Below are positions 25,587-40,711 of a stretch of DNA of 64,000 bases, in pieces. Each line of letters begins with the position of its first letter. Position 1 is the stretch's first letter. The stretch is from Paramarasmius palmivorus. Lineage: Eukaryota; Basidiomycota; Agaricomycetes; Agaricales; Marasmiaceae. The notes below the pieces were generated by a model. The model did no database searches and was not told where the DNA came from. It was given only the letters and a program-made list of their open reading frames with translations. The stretch covers positions 1,240,001 through 1,304,000 of the forward strand of contig JAYKXP010000001.1 in the NCBI GenBank assembly GCA_037176845.1, in the 5' to 3' direction. The translations under genes and the position numbers were made by a program.

Positions 25587-28168
25587 ATGCCTAGCTCTCT
25601 TTCAAGCCGGAGTCACCACAAACCAATTCAAGCTTCATACGGCGGTTCGTCTATACTAGAACCTCGTCAGTCTTCGACGGTCCGCTTTCCCGAGACAGGC
25701 ATAGCGCATCACGATGGGAGTACACACCTAGGAGATCCACCTTTGACCCCGTCAAAGAAGAAATCTACCCGCATACCGCTCTTTGGAAGGTCGAGAAAGA
25801 AATCTACACATTCAGACGCGGCTCCCCCAGACGCCCGCCGGCGTCATGAAAGTCATGGAATGACCAGCTCAAGGCCATTCCAGGACGACCAGTGAGTGAT
25901 TCCGTAGTACTTGAATGCCTTGATTGACAAATTGTCCTGAACAGGTCAGTTCCAACGAGAGCGTCGCTCTCGCAGCCTTCTCTTACATCATCACCACCCG
26001 CTACCATAGCCGTTCAGCCAACACTGGGCTCCCGAATAGCTGCACACTTTACTCTTACACCTCGGAGATCTATTCGAAAAGCCAAGATGAGTCATCCCAC
26101 GGAAAAGGATGTCGCATCAGACTCGTCGACGAGGCTTTCCTCTAACACTCAGCGGATATCCATCTCCAGCGCTCGCCGATACTCAGGCGTAAAGCAAACA
26201 AACGAAAGCACATACAGACCTTCTACAGAGTCCATGAAGTTGGTCCAGCCGACGATAACTGTTTCGCGTCCCCCTCAGGACATATATGACCTCGGAGAAT
26301 TCGATGATCTGTTCACCAGACCCCGGGCCAAACCCAAACCCAAACCAATTGAAGTCTCCCCTTTGCAGCTAGAACGCAAATCAAGCACCCCACCACCATC
26401 ATCCCCCGAGCCCGATTTTGCTTCTTCAGACGGAGGCAATCGTTCCTCCGCCACATCCACTCCCACACTTCTCACACCCACTATTTCATCCTCTCATCTT
26501 TCATCCATTGAGGGCATCACGACTGGGTCGGAGCCGCATGTAACAGGTACCGACGACATTCCACATCCTACGCCACACGATATATCGCATGATGATATCT
26601 CGCACGGTTCGCTATTGTATTCTCCTTCCAAGTGGAGTCGTTCAATGCACCGAAAAGCAACGCGTGGTGTACCACGTACCTATGCTGGTACAGACACCGA
26701 GATCTACTCAGCTGCAGAGGAGTCTGATGCCATGTCGATAATGTCAATGCCGCTCTCAGGAGCAATGTCCTCTGTGAAGCGGCGAAGCATCAACTCGCTT
26801 CTTCAGGATCACAGCAGATCGACGGCGTTGACTATGAGATCTAATAAGTCTCGCGTATCATCGCTTGCACCGTCTCAGCCCCCGTCAATACCATTACCAG
26901 CCACACCGAACACGAGTATCGGTAAAACTCGACAGAGGGCTCAAACAGTTGCTTCGTCTATACCTCCGGTCTCGCCTACCGGGGCCCAGACGCTGTTGAA
27001 GCGACAGACTACTACGTTGACAAAATTGTCACCAATACCTCCTACTCCCCCACCGAAGGATTCCGGTTTGACATTCGACCATACCGTTATTGAGGCCAAT
27101 CGCTTCTCGAGCACATCCAACCCTGACTCCTCTTCCTCATCATCGTCGTCGACACCTACGCTTACCGCCAAAACGTTTCCGCGTTTCGAGCCCATAGAGA
27201 TTGATGTTGAAGTAGCATCTGTGGACGAATTGCGTGAAGGGCTTCAAAAGCAAACTTCGCAATTGAAAGATATGGCCAGTTATTGTCTGCAGATGACGGA
27301 AGAGAAGGCACAGTTGGAGAAGAAAGTTGCATTATTGGAAAGAGAGATCATCAGAAGGGATAAAGAGATCAAAGGGTACACGTGGTTATTGAACAATACG
27401 CGACCAGCCGAAGGGACGCAGGCACTGAGAGCAGTGAGGAAGCTTGACACCCCAGACTTGGACAGAAGTGACGACTCCTCGGTACGCAGTACACGCCTGC
27501 CAACCCCTTCCCCTTCTACACGACTTCCATTGCATCGTACGGGACCGGAGGATTCTGGCGCCGAATCCTATGCGACATCAGGAGCAGAGTCTTTGGTTGA
27601 TTCAGGAACATCAGGTACCGAATCCTTACCGCCCAGAAGACTACAGTCGATGAAAAAACTGATGTTAGTTGAGAGTTTCAATAAGACCAGGTCCCAACCT
27701 GGATCGCTCATTAAGCAGCAGGCTGAGGGTCGTGAACTCGAAGCAGTTCATGACTTGAGCGGTTCGAGATTAGGAAGATATTCATCCCGGTCCTCAGTCT
27801 ATTCGAACTCCTCGTCGGGTTCCTCTCCGGTTTCTAGCCCGACTGCGATGTCGTTCACAGCTGCAGGACTTACGACCATTTCCGAAGCTATGCATAATAG
27901 TTCTTTAAAGGATCAGCGACACAAAGAAAGAAAAGAGCAAGAGCGTAAATCTACGGCCACAAAATCTTCGAAGCCTACTTCCTCATCGTCTACATCTCGT
28001 CCAACCCCTTCAGAAGCATATGCTAATAACCTCAAGAAAGGGCGCCCACCATCCATCGGTCAAGTCCTCGATTCAAGTAATCAAAATGCCACCGTTCCCC
28101 CGATGATGCAGGAGTCGTTTGGCGGACGGTCTAGAGCTATTCTAGGTATAGCTTCTTTCAAGACCTGA
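25587..28168 (+). CDS. Disordered protein with short coiled coil
   Basis: Two exons (25587-25891, 25945-28168) encode 842 residues. Most of the protein is Ser/Thr/Pro-rich and disordered. One clear helical segment near residues 480-535 contains 'LREGLQKQTSQLKDMASYCL' and 'LEKKVALLEREIIRRDKEIK', a plausible parallel coiled coil. Basic patches 'SKKKSTRIPLFGRSRKKS' lie near the N-terminus. I recognise no named family. Codon and composition style match the larger coiled-coil gene at 15-20 kb, but I see no shared sequence. The start at 25587 gives a compact first exon with a consensus GTGAGT donor. Confidence 0.75.
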
Positions 28169-28665
28169 TACTCCTAATGTATCGGTACGTACTCGTAACG
28201 TTTATTTATCGCCTCGTATCAACTAATAACATATCGGTTTAGGCGTTGACGTGCCGCATTTCATCAAAGCTGTCGTGTTCCGTACTCAAAAACTTCTCTA
28301 CCGTCAACTCTTAAGTGGAAGTCATCATTCCTACTCCCCTTTACGCTGCGACATCCTGCTCGCACGCATCATCCATTTCAACAATTCGCAGCATCTCACC
28401 CTCATTTCCCTGGTATTCAATCGCATATCTTGGTCTACATTCGTTCTCGGTTCAATCTGGCATTACAGTATCTGCATTGCACTACATTCGTTCATTCAAT
28501 TGAGCTCAAGGACTACACTACATAGCATATACCGTTATATACATGTCTACTACTGACACCTCTTATTACCCACACTTAGTTGTATCTATTAGCATTGTTG
28601 TCCCCCCGGTGTATTGGAGTAGAGCTGGCTACTACAATGGCATAATTCGTACACCAGACTATCCG
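28169..28665. other. Convergent intergenic region
   Basis: About 500 bases between the converging ends of the coiled-coil gene and the xylanase gene. No gene seen. It should contain both 3' UTRs. Confidence 0.35.
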
Positions 28666-30481
<1,816 letters not shown>

Positions 30482-30517
30482 CTCGGATCCTGCAGGAAGG
30501 TCAATCATCGACCCTAT

Positions 30518-30526
30518 CCTTTTATA
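30518..30526 (-). promoter_or_regulatory. TATA box of the xylanase gene
   Basis: The minus strand reads TATAAAAGG about 40 bases upstream of the xylanase ATG at 30481, a good TATA element for a secreted, inducible enzyme. Confidence 0.55.
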
Positions 30527-31084
30527 CGCGAAGATCCATTTCAAACCACCTCCGGATGATCTTCGGGCCCAGCTCTCAATGTTTGCCACAAGCCCGAGCC
30601 CAAGGTATGCCATTTACCAAAAACTACCAGATACGCGTCGTTTGAACGCCTGGGTGGGTGGTGTGACCGTTGTCCCTATGTGCAAACCCGATAACTTGCC
30701 GCGTGGTTGGTTCATCCGACACTTCTGCACACCTGTAGTGACGGATATGAGCACATTGAATGTAATCGGACTCGCTCGAAACGGTGTGTACCTTTCGCCA
30801 CATGATCCTTATTCGCCCTAGTATAATTTCCTGAAAAAAGGCGGAAGTAATAGATAGCTCGATGACGGCAAAGTCGCCAGCTGTTGCCAAGAGTCAAATG
30901 GGGCCACCGAATATTGCTTTGAAATGCATCTGAAGGTTGAGCAGAGACCAACAACTCAACTCCGAAGAACGTCATCGAAAGTGACAGAAGTCGAGTTTGT
31001 CGATTCCAATCATTCTAAGACTACATGATATTCCTTCCAATGCGCTGAATCTGATCATTTCCTATACATTTCACGGGTATCTGG

Positions 31085-32538
<1,454 letters not shown>

Positions 32539-32711
32539 ATTGCTGACGATGGGAGTATGAGAAGAAGATATTTTGGTACGAGCCGCACGTGCGATGATGA
32601 CTAGCAAGCTTCCCGCGGTGATAGGTCCGCTCATCCACTGCCAGTAATCGGGGTTCTGTTCGGATTTGAAACCGGTACCGTTTCCTGTCTCCTTCTTCCT
32701 TTACATCCATC
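32539..32711. promoter_or_regulatory. Shared divergent promoter, GDP-fucose synthase / FAD synthase
   Basis: Only 173 bases separate the two start codons, so both promoters must overlap. No TATA box is evident on either strand. Whether the genes are co-regulated cannot be told from sequence. Confidence 0.55.
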
Positions 32712-34004
32712 ATGGTCGACCTCAAGCAGATTGCTGAGCAAGTTTACAGTTTGGCCGCTTCTGACGACCCAATTGCACCTCTCGTCAAGGAAGCGCTCGA
32801 TGTCATTGACGAAGGCCTCGACAGTCATGGGTAGGTTGATCATGTCTCGGTTCAGCTTCAAGTCGTGTGCATAACATTGAGATTTCAAGACAGGAAGGTG
32901 TATCTATAAGCTTTAACGGCGGCAAGGATTGTGAGTATTGACTCTGTAGCTGCGGTTGCGTGTGCTGATGAACGTCGTAGGCACGGTTCTATTACACCTA
33001 TTCGCAGGAGCGCTTGGCAAGAGGCGTTCTCCAGAAGCCCTCAAGGAACCGATACCTGCGATCTATATCGCCGTTCCTTCTCCATTTCCGACACTTGAAG
33101 AATTCATCGAAGATGCCGCTAAAGAGTACAACCTAGATCTGTTCCTTGTTCGACCGCCAGAGGAGGACACCGTCGAAGCTATCGTGACGCCTAACGTCAC
33201 CAGCACCAATGGAAAGGACTACGTCAGTCCATTACCACAACCAAAGGCCGTTGGGAAGGCAAAGGGTGGAGAGGGAATGCGTCAGGCTTTGGAGATCTAC
33301 AAGAACCGATTCCCACATATCCAAGGAATCCTTATTGGTACCCGTAAAACGGACCCTCATGGCTGTGAGTATTACCCCTCTCTTTCCCTTCATTGACTCT
33401 GTCTTACCAAAAACATGGTTATCTGCAGCCAGAGTCTCCCATCGCTGTATGACGGACCCAGATTGGCCCCAATTCGAGCGCATCAATCCAATTATCAATT
33501 GGTCATACTGCGACGTTTGGACGTTTTTACGACAGTTGAATGTACCATATTGTTCGTTGTACGATAAAGGGTGGGTCATTTACTCGGTTTCACTGTGGGT
33601 CAATGTCGTCAGCTAATGCTATCTCCTGCTTCCACAGATACACATCCCTCGGATCAACGTATAACACCTTTCCTAATCCTGCTTTGTTGGTGTCGTCTTT
33701 GGGGGATAGCCCTAGCCTAGACAAGACGCCGACAATCGTACCCTTGACAGCTCAAAATTCGTCGAGTGCGGAGGTTAGATCCCCAGTACTGTCTCCGGCT
33801 ACGGCGCTGTCCGACTTCATATCCACAACTCCCACGCGTAGAGATGGTACGGCCCCTAGTCCAGTCACGGAGTTTGTTACCACGACATCAGAGAATCACC
33901 AGCGACCACCACAACGGTACCGCCCGGCATATGAACTGAAGGAAGGAAACTTGGAGCGTGCTGGGAGAGGGTTTAATCCGTCTACCGCTTCCACGGTTCA
34001 GTAA
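32712..34004 (+). CDS. FAD1: FAD synthase (FMN adenylyltransferase)
   Basis: The enzyme adenylates FMN to FAD and has the PAPS-reductase fold. Five exons (32712-32830, 32890-32930, 32981-33364, 33429-33570, 33638-34004) give 350 residues. The ATP-binding loop '[15 protein letters not shown]' forms across introns 1 and 2, where the first acceptor is AAG. Further hallmarks are '[12 protein letters not shown]', '[16 protein letters not shown]', '[18 protein letters not shown]' and 'LYDKGYTSLGS'. A Ser/Thr-rich insert separates 'NTFPNPALL' from the conserved end '[18 protein letters not shown]'. That insert explains why it is somewhat longer than the yeast enzyme. The family assignment is firm. 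Confidence 0.93.
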
Positions 34005-34095
34005 GAACATGAAAGGGAATATCAGAATGGACATGATATGTAACTATATGTATGTTGCCAACGAGATAGACATCGTCTAGAGAAAAAAGAAACCA

Positions 34096-34099
34096 AAAT
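34096..34099 (-). terminator. RNA polymerase III terminator of tRNA-Gly
   Basis: A TTTT tract on the minus strand five bases past the tRNA 3' end. Confidence 0.55.
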
Positions 34100-34104
34100 G
34101 TTAT

Positions 34105-34184
34105 ACACCGTTCGGGAATCGAACCCGAGCCGCTTGCTCACATGAAATGGAAGGCAAGCATGATAACCACTTCACCAACGGTGT
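34105..34184 (-). tRNA. tRNA-Gly(UCC) with a 9-nt intron
   Basis: The minus strand folds as a tRNA: a 7-bp acceptor stem (ACACCGT with ACGGTGT), a D arm 'GTGAAGTGGTTATCA', an anticodon stem CTTGC/GCAAG and a T arm with 'GGTTCGATTCC'. The anticodon loop reads CTTCCA, then TTTCATGTG, then A. Placing a 9-nt intron (34139-34147) after position 37 restores the loop CTTCCAA with anticodon TCC at 34149-34151. The mature length is 71 nt, normal for tRNA-Gly. Confidence 0.92.
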
Positions 34185-34599
34185 TATATCCTTGTGGGAT
34201 TTACAATCAACCATGTAGTTTTCAGGGCAAGCAATATCCGATTAAAGCCGAAGCCTGACAGGTATAAAAACCGGCCGAAAATAATTTTCTTCTCTTCTTT
34301 ACCGCCGATGCACCAGACGTGGTGCACTCTACTTTTTCTTCTATTTTTCTTGAAAAGGGGAGTAACGGAGCGGCGAGAGATCAACGTGTAATGGCTTCAC
34401 GGCCATTATTCTGTGTCCTTATCGTGCTGTCGACCATGTATAGTATTGCGACAGCATCATTACAATCCAGAATACATCTTTTAAACTACCCATGTTCCTC
34501 CGGTCCAATAGCAGTAATACTCACTGAGTCATTTATAACGAGTGATTATAGCTGTATTTGAAGCGCTAGAGCTATAAAAATGAGACGAAGAATCCAAGA

Positions 34600-36173
34600 A
34601 TGTCCTCAAATTCTACCATGTCGCGGCTTGTCTTCAAACGGTTTTCGTCAACGGTGACCATAAAACCGACACCCTCAAAATCCCACTATCACCAGCCAAT
34701 ACCTTCTGCTTCTTTCCCTTCTGGCTACCTTCTCACAGGTGTTCATGCTGGTGTCAAAAAGAAACCAGAAGTTCTCGATGTTGGAATAATTCTTTCGACC
34801 TCGAAACGACCCACCTCAGCGGCAGCTTGTTTCACCAAAAACGCGTTCAAAGCTGCCCCGGTAGTCGTCTCGGAGAAGGTTTTGGCGGAGAATGTCGGGA
34901 AGGCACGGGCTGTAGTTGTGAATAGCGGCTGCGCAAATGCTGTTACAGGCCGTCAGGGTATGGAGGATGCATGGGCGATGGTGAAGGAAACAGACGCATT
35001 GCTGGATTCACCTTCCGGCCACGAGACACTCGTCATGTCAACAGGTGTCATTGGTCAGAATCTACCCATCTCAAAAATCATCACAGCTATTCGTTCTCAG
35101 CATCGTGATCAGAAGACAAGCACGTTGGGGAATGACTTTGCTGCATGGGAGAGGGCGGCCAAGGCATTTATGACGACCGACACGTTCCCAAAACTTCGTT
35201 CAAAGGTCTTTTCTATCAATGGCGTCGAGTACCGTATGGCTGGTATGGACAAGGGTGCTGGAATGATTCATCCAGATATGGGGCCACCTACTATTGGTCC
35301 ATTACACGCGACACTTCTTGGATGTATCATGACCGACGCCGCTGTATCACCCCGCAGTCTCCAACGTGCCCTTACTTATGCCGTCGAGCGAAGCTTCAAC
35401 TCGATCAGTGTCGACGGAGATATGTCCACCAATGATACCATCCTTTTGATGGCCAACGGTGCTGCTGCCGAACGTGCAGGCGTAGACGTTCAGGAAATCG
35501 ACGATGAAACGAATCCCGCTGCATTTGAAATCTTCAGGAAGGAATTGACCGACTTTGCTACCGATCTGGCCAAGTTGGTGGTGAGAGATGGTGAAGGTGC
35601 AACCAAGTTTGTCACTGTGACTGTCAAGGTGCGTGTTCAACTATTATCTACTCTTGACAACATAATAAAAATTACTTCCAGGGTGCACCCACCTATCAAG
35701 ACGCTCACAAAGTCGCATCCCGGATATCTACATCGGCTCTAGTGAAGACCGCATTATACGGCGAAGATGCAAAGTAATTGCATTCTACTCTGACCGTCGT
35801 TGAAATACTTATAAAACGCCTTCCAGCTGGGGCCGTGTCCTCGCAGCTACCGGATCCGTCAACCTCAGCGCACCCTTACATCCTGACCGCGTCAGCGTCA
35901 CGTTCGTACCCTCCGACGGAACCACACCTCTCCCCGTCTTGGTCAATGGCGAACCTGAGAAAGTAGACGAAGAACGTGCCAGCGAGATCCTCAGTCTGGA
36001 AGACTTCGAAGTTCTCGTTAATCTCGGTGGTGGCGACGAAGCCGAGGTGGCTAAATATTACACCTGTGATTTCAGTTATGTAAGTTGCACCTCGGATGTT
36101 GCTTTTCAAGTTGCGGTTACTGATGTTTTGGCTATAGGAATACGTGAGAATTAACGGTGATTATCGCAGCTAG
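34600..36173 (+). CDS. ARG7: Arginine biosynthesis bifunctional protein ArgJ (ornithine acetyltransferase), mitochondrial
   Basis: The protein transfers the acetyl group from N-acetylornithine to glutamate and may also make N-acetylglutamate from acetyl-CoA, closing the acetyl cycle of arginine synthesis. Four exons (34600-35628, 35682-35773, 35827-36079, 36138-36173) give 469 residues. The first 20-odd residues are basic and Ser-rich, consistent with a mitochondrial presequence. Motifs include 'VNSGCANAVTG', 'MSTGVIGQNLP', 'MDKGAGMIHPDMG' and 'SISVDGDMSTNDT'. The precursor self-cleaves before a conserved threonine; here that is Thr238 in 'LHATLLGC', which is present. A second ATG lies six codons downstream. 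Identification is secure. Confidence 0.96.
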
Positions 36174-36692
36174 ACGAGGTGCCTAAATGATGTAGAGCTA
36201 CACAAGAGGATTGGACAAATTTGAACTGTTTCATAATCTATGGTCCCAATGAACTAGTGTAAGTTGGGATTGCTATCGGATGTCGAGCAATGCAGAATTA
36301 CTTGAGCTATGATGCGCTACAGCAGATACGCATCTGGAGTTTGCACAGTATCTCCGGCGCTTTGACTGCTAATTAGAGTCTTTCCTCTCCAGGTAGTCTC
36401 CGATTGTCCGGGCCCGAAAGCATATTTAATTTGTCCTCCGCGTTCCATACCATTGGCACCCTCGTCGGAAGTCGACACCTAGAAATTAAGGCTAGCGGAA
36501 CTATAGCGGATCGAGACTTCATTTGGAGCTTGGTGAGATGTAAATCGAATACCGGGCTAAAGAAAACGTAGCATCCATATGTTCATCGGAGCACGGCTGT
36601 TACTTTCGGAACGGCCATCGGGAGTTGGGAAATGAATCTCAAGACGGATAGCAATGCCCAACTTGAGCTGCTAGACTTGGTCTCCATCTTCC
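36174..36692. other. Intergenic, 519 bases
   Basis: Between ArgJ and the 7-TM gene, both plus strand. Should contain the 7-TM promoter. Nothing else recognised. Confidence 0.35.
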
Positions 36693-38084
36693 ATGACCTC
36701 GCCCGACTTGCTCACAGTTACCCTCTGCAACGTCGCCCTCGAAAGCTTCCTATACGGGACTTTCTTTGTTCTCAACGCCGGGTCCATTGTGCTTTTGATC
36801 AGTCCCCGACATGAAACTCCGTCACTGTCGCAGCTATCTGGTTATCGGCGTTACAAGGCTGTTCTCCGGAAACCAATGTTCGTCGGGGCACTTTTGTTGT
36901 TCATGAGTAATACAGGGGTGAGTGTCGAGTTTCAGGCGTTGAAGGGTGGCTGACAAGATCATGTGTGGCGTTAGCATTGGATCACTACTGTGTACAGGAT
37001 GTTTGCCGCGTTGAAGATTTACAAAGGCGGCTCGGATCCACTGGAGTATTACGCCGATATTTCTCAACCCATATATTCGGTGAAGACTGCATTTATCGAG
37101 GCGTCCCTGGTAGTGGCGGATGCGATGCTTGTAAGTGTTTTCTCAGTAAAACTAAAATATCCTGTCGTGCTAAGGTTGGTAGGTGTACAGGCTTTGGCTG
37201 GTTTACAACCGGAACTACCCTGTAATTGTGATACCTGTGTTGACATCAATTGGACTTATCGGTAAGATTCATCGTAGCTCGTCGTGAAGCACCCGTTGAC
37301 TAGTTTCTTCAGTTTGCGCGTTTGGAATTGTGATCAACTTTTCGAATTACCCTCCTGGACGTTCAATATTTAGCCCAGAATCTCAGGCCTGGGTTTTAAG
37401 TGACGGGATATTCACATTATTGTGAGTCATACGTGGCTTAGCCGTTAAGTGTTCTTACTGTCTTTACAGGACCAATGTTTATAGCACAGTGATGATTGGT
37501 TGGCGTATATGGTGGACAGAGCGCCAAAGCCAGTCTGCTGGAGCTCGTGTTGCGACTTCTAGTAATCTCTTAGTGCGTTTGGATTTTGTTCGAAAGCAAG
37601 AATAGTGCGCATTAACCAGTGCTCCGGGCAGTCTATACTAGCTATCTTCGTTGAAAGCGCCCTTCTTTATACGTTAGTATCAACGCCTTCATCCAACAGT
37701 CTTTTAACGACTGAGTCGTTCTCTAGGTCGTGGACCATTTTATTCATTGCAACATATGGTGCGCAATCGCACGTTGAAGCCATGGTTGCTGATTGCTGGG
37801 GAGTGGTGGCAGGAATATCCTTTGGTCTCATCAATGTCAGGATGGGACTGGGCTGCGGGAAGCCACCGGGTGCGGTTGCGTTCGCTACGTCTACATTCCA
37901 TCGATTCCGTGTCGGTGATACCGACACAGTGCAAGCCGAAGAGCCAATGCACCCGTTGCAGATGGTCACGATACATGTTCATCAGGTCAACAATTCTGCG
38001 CATTTACCCACTGAGGCCGTCACTTTTCCTGATGGTGACAGCGACAGAGACAGGAGGTTGAAACCCAAGGCAGGGAGTCCCTGA
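36693..38084 (+). CDS. Seven-transmembrane protein, uncharacterised basidiomycete type
   Basis: Seven exons (36693-36917, 36975-37130, 37183-37261, 37313-37421, 37470-37572, 37620-37672, 37727-38084) sum to 360 residues. About seven hydrophobic segments run from 'FLYGTFFVLNAGSIVLLI' to 'VVAGISFGLINVRMGLG'. A conserved loop has 'VYRLWLVYNRNYPVIVIPVL', and 'GWRIWWTERQS' follows helix 5. The 110-residue tail is hydrophilic. The layout matches a large uncharacterised 7-TM family common in Agaricomycetes; a receptor role is often guessed but unproven. Its last exons are partly duplicated at 39430-39750 as a broken fragment. Confidence 0.78.
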
Positions 38085-38166
38085 CACGCACCAAATTATA
38101 TTTATGTCCTTGTATTTACTGCACTTGTACAATAACCCTACCAAACGAAGCGTGAATCGCCTGGCA

Positions 38167-39073
38167 TCAAAAATGTTTGCGGAAGCAATGTACTGGCAAA
38201 GGTTCACCCATGCCTTCTGGCATTACAAAGGGACCGACGCCTACAAGTTCGTATCCAAATGCCTTGTACATGGGGACCTGCGAATATACTCAACACGCGA
38301 AGGACTGGATAGAAGTAATAGGAAAGGCATACGTTTTTGTCTCCAACAGTCTGAAGAACAACATCGGCACCTTCGGACTTGGCCTTATCTTCGACATGGC
38401 GCATGAGGGCTTTACCATAGCCCTTCTTCTGACACGTCGGTAGAACAGCAAAGAGCTGTAGGTGATAAGCGGCTTCCTGTCCACCTTTCCCGTAATACGA
38501 ATCTGGGATATTGTGGAGGCTAGACCCGAGCTGAAGGCTGTAAGTATCAAGAAAGGATCTCACGGGGGATTCGACTCACGAAGATGTCAATAAACCATTT
38601 TCTAGTACTGTCATCTAGTCTTTCCATTAGCTGATTCCATCCGGCTTGACGCTGTTCTTCACTTTTGCCCACGTATTAGAGGGCAAGCACCGAGAGAGAT
38701 AAGTGGAGACGATCACACCTTCCAAGTGAGATCTGTCCAGGACCGAACCATAATCCAGCACCTACGATGCCTTCGTCTGATGTTTCTACAACATAAACTT
38801 GTCCCCCGGCAACAGTGCACTTTACCATAGCCTCTAAAAGGGGTTCGACCAGCGCTTCGTCCTTCAAAGCAAATAAGAGGAACTCTTTGGATCTGTTTAG
38901 AAGTCACCAAAACGAAAGAGACACAAGGCTTACCGCGTTTGTTGGCTTCATGGAAGACCTTGACAAGCTGTTTGATTTGCAGATCTGGCTCCAAGATACT
39001 TTGAGGTTACAACAGAAATTATGCTGGAGTTCACTGACTCACCGGTTGGGTTAGTTAAGAGGCGTACTGACAT
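38167..39073 (-). CDS. GNAT-family N-acetyltransferase, copy A
   Basis: Six exons (39043-39073, 38934-38984, 38719-38884, 38580-38661, 38333-38530, 38167-38277) give 212 residues. The acetyl-CoA binding motif A is present as 'LFAVLPTCQKKGYGKAL' (R/QxxGxG form), with a strand 'VYVVETSDEGIVGAGLW' before it and 'PMYKAFGYELVG' (motif B region) near the C-terminus. The substrate is unknown. Splice joins were fixed by comparison with copy B, which uses the same exon lengths; two acceptors end in AAAG. A TATA-like tract (CATATAAAG on the minus strand) lies about 45 bases upstream of the start. The gene ends 82 bases from the 7-TM stop, convergent with it. Confidence 0.85.
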
Positions 39074-39307
39074 GAGGCAGATACAGTTCGTTCCCGAGTT
39101 TCAGTTTCCGTCCCAGCTTTATATGTATGGGCACGAGACGTTGCAACACGTATGTTGGTGTAGCAAGGGTCGACAAGAAATGGGCCCATGTGGAGTTTTT
39201 CTGACTCATATCAATGCCTCGGTCCCTGGTTCATCGAACGATTTTGCATTTTTCTGCTCGAGTCCTCGATTGGGAAGAAGATTGGTTTTGGCTGTGTTGG
39301 GAGGGTT

Positions 39308-39420
39308 TCCGACATGATGGTCACGATGAAAGGGGAACGCGTCCAGCTGCGTGGGATTTTGCCGGGTCCACGACTCTTCGCAACCAATGTCTTCCGCTCA
39401 GAAAACCTCGAATCTCCTTT
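39308..39420 (-). repeat. Inverted fragment of the MRE11 5' region
   Basis: Bases 39308-39362 read as a near-perfect reverse complement of 41210-41264, which covers the MRE11 upstream sequence and its first three codons. The match continues with indels to about 39420 against 41140-41210. It sits exactly between the two duplicated GNAT units. Confidence 0.8.
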
Positions 39421-39429
39421 CAGGAGCTA

Positions 39430-39750
39430 TCTCTGTGGAGTTCGTGTTGCGACTTCTAGTAATCTCATCGTGCGTTTCAATTTTGTTCGAAAGCACGAAT
39501 AGTGCGCATTGAGTTCTCTGGGCGGTCCATATCACTAGTAACTACCTCAGTCGTTAAAATGCCCTTCTTATACGTTAGTATCAACGCCCCCATCCAACGG
39601 TCTGTTAATAACCGAGCCGCTCTCTAGGTCGTGGACCATTCCTTCATTGCAACATATGGTGCGCAGTCACACGTTGAAGCCATGATTGCTGATTGCTGGA
39701 ATACTAGTACCGTCTTAGCATCTATGTAAGAATGAGCCTGGGCTGGGGGA
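39430..39750 (+). pseudogene. 3' fragment of the 7-TM gene (duplicated remnant)
   Basis: This stretch matches 37530-37790 of the intact 7-TM gene, including 'gagttcgtgttgcgacttc', the following intron and the exon phrase encoding 'ATYGAQSHVEA'. Substitutions and indels break the frame and no 5' exons are present. It ends in a short junction followed by the GNAT copy B 3' end. It cannot make a functional protein. Confidence 0.75.
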
Positions 39751-39811
39751 AGCGGTTGTATTCACTACATCTACGTTCCATCGATTCTGTGTCGGTAGTC
39801 CCTGCCAGGCC

Positions 39812-40711
39812 TCAAAAGCGTTTTCGGAAGCAATTTATTGGCCAAGGGTCTCCCATGCCTTCTGGCATTACAAAGGGACCGACGCCTACAAGTTCGTATC
39901 CAAATGCCTTGTACATGGGGACCTGCGAATACACTCAACACGTGAAGGACTAGATAGAGGTAACAGCATACGTTTCTATCTCCAATGGCCTGAAGAACAA
40001 CATCAGCACCTTCGGACTTGGCTTTGTCTTCGACATGGCGCATGAGGGCTTTACCATAGCCCTTCTTCTGACACGTCGGTAGAACAGCAAAGAGCTGTAG
40101 GTGATAAGCAGCTTCCTGACCACCTTGCCCATAATATAAATCTGGAATATTGTGGAGGGAAGACTCGAGCTGAAGGATGTAAGCACCAAGAAAAGATCTC
40201 ACAGGGCATTCGACTCACGGCGACGTCAATAAACCACTTTCTAGTACTATCATCTAGTCTTTCCATTAGCTGATTCCATCCGGCTTGACGCTGTTCTTCA
40301 CTTGTGCCCGTGTATTAGAGGAAAGGCACCGAGAAAGATAAGTGGAGACGATCACACCTTCTGAGTGAGGTCTGTCCAGGACCGAACCATAATCCAGCAC
40401 CCACGATGCCTTCGTCTGATGTTTCTACAACATAAACTTGTCCCCCGGCAAAGGTGTTCTTTACCAAAGCCTCTAAAAAGGGCTCAACTAGCGCTTCGTC
40501 CTTCAAAGCAAATAGGAAGAACACTTTCGAGTTGTTAGAAGTCACCGAAAACCAGGAGACACGAGGCTTACCGCGTTTGTTGGCTTCATGGAAGACCTTG
40601 ACAAGCTGTTTGATTTGCAGGTCTGGTTCCAAGGTAATTTGAGGTTACAGGAGAGCGTTTGCTAGAGATCATTGACTCACCGGTTGGGTTGGTTAAGAGG
40701 CGTACTGACAT
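39812..40711 (-). CDS. GNAT-family N-acetyltransferase, copy B
   Basis: Six exons (40681-40711, 40572-40622, 40358-40523, 40219-40300, 39972-40169, 39812-39922) give 212 residues, the same exon lengths as copy A. Motif A 'LFAVLPTCQKKGYGKAL' is identical. Differences are mostly conservative: for example 'FIDVALESSL' versus 'FIDIFLGSSL', 'GDRNVPMY' versus 'GDKNVPMY', and a different tail. Both copies are open, so both could be functional. A TATA-like TATATAAA lies about 45 bases upstream. It is divergent from MRE11, 544 bases away. The substrate is unknown. Confidence 0.85.
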
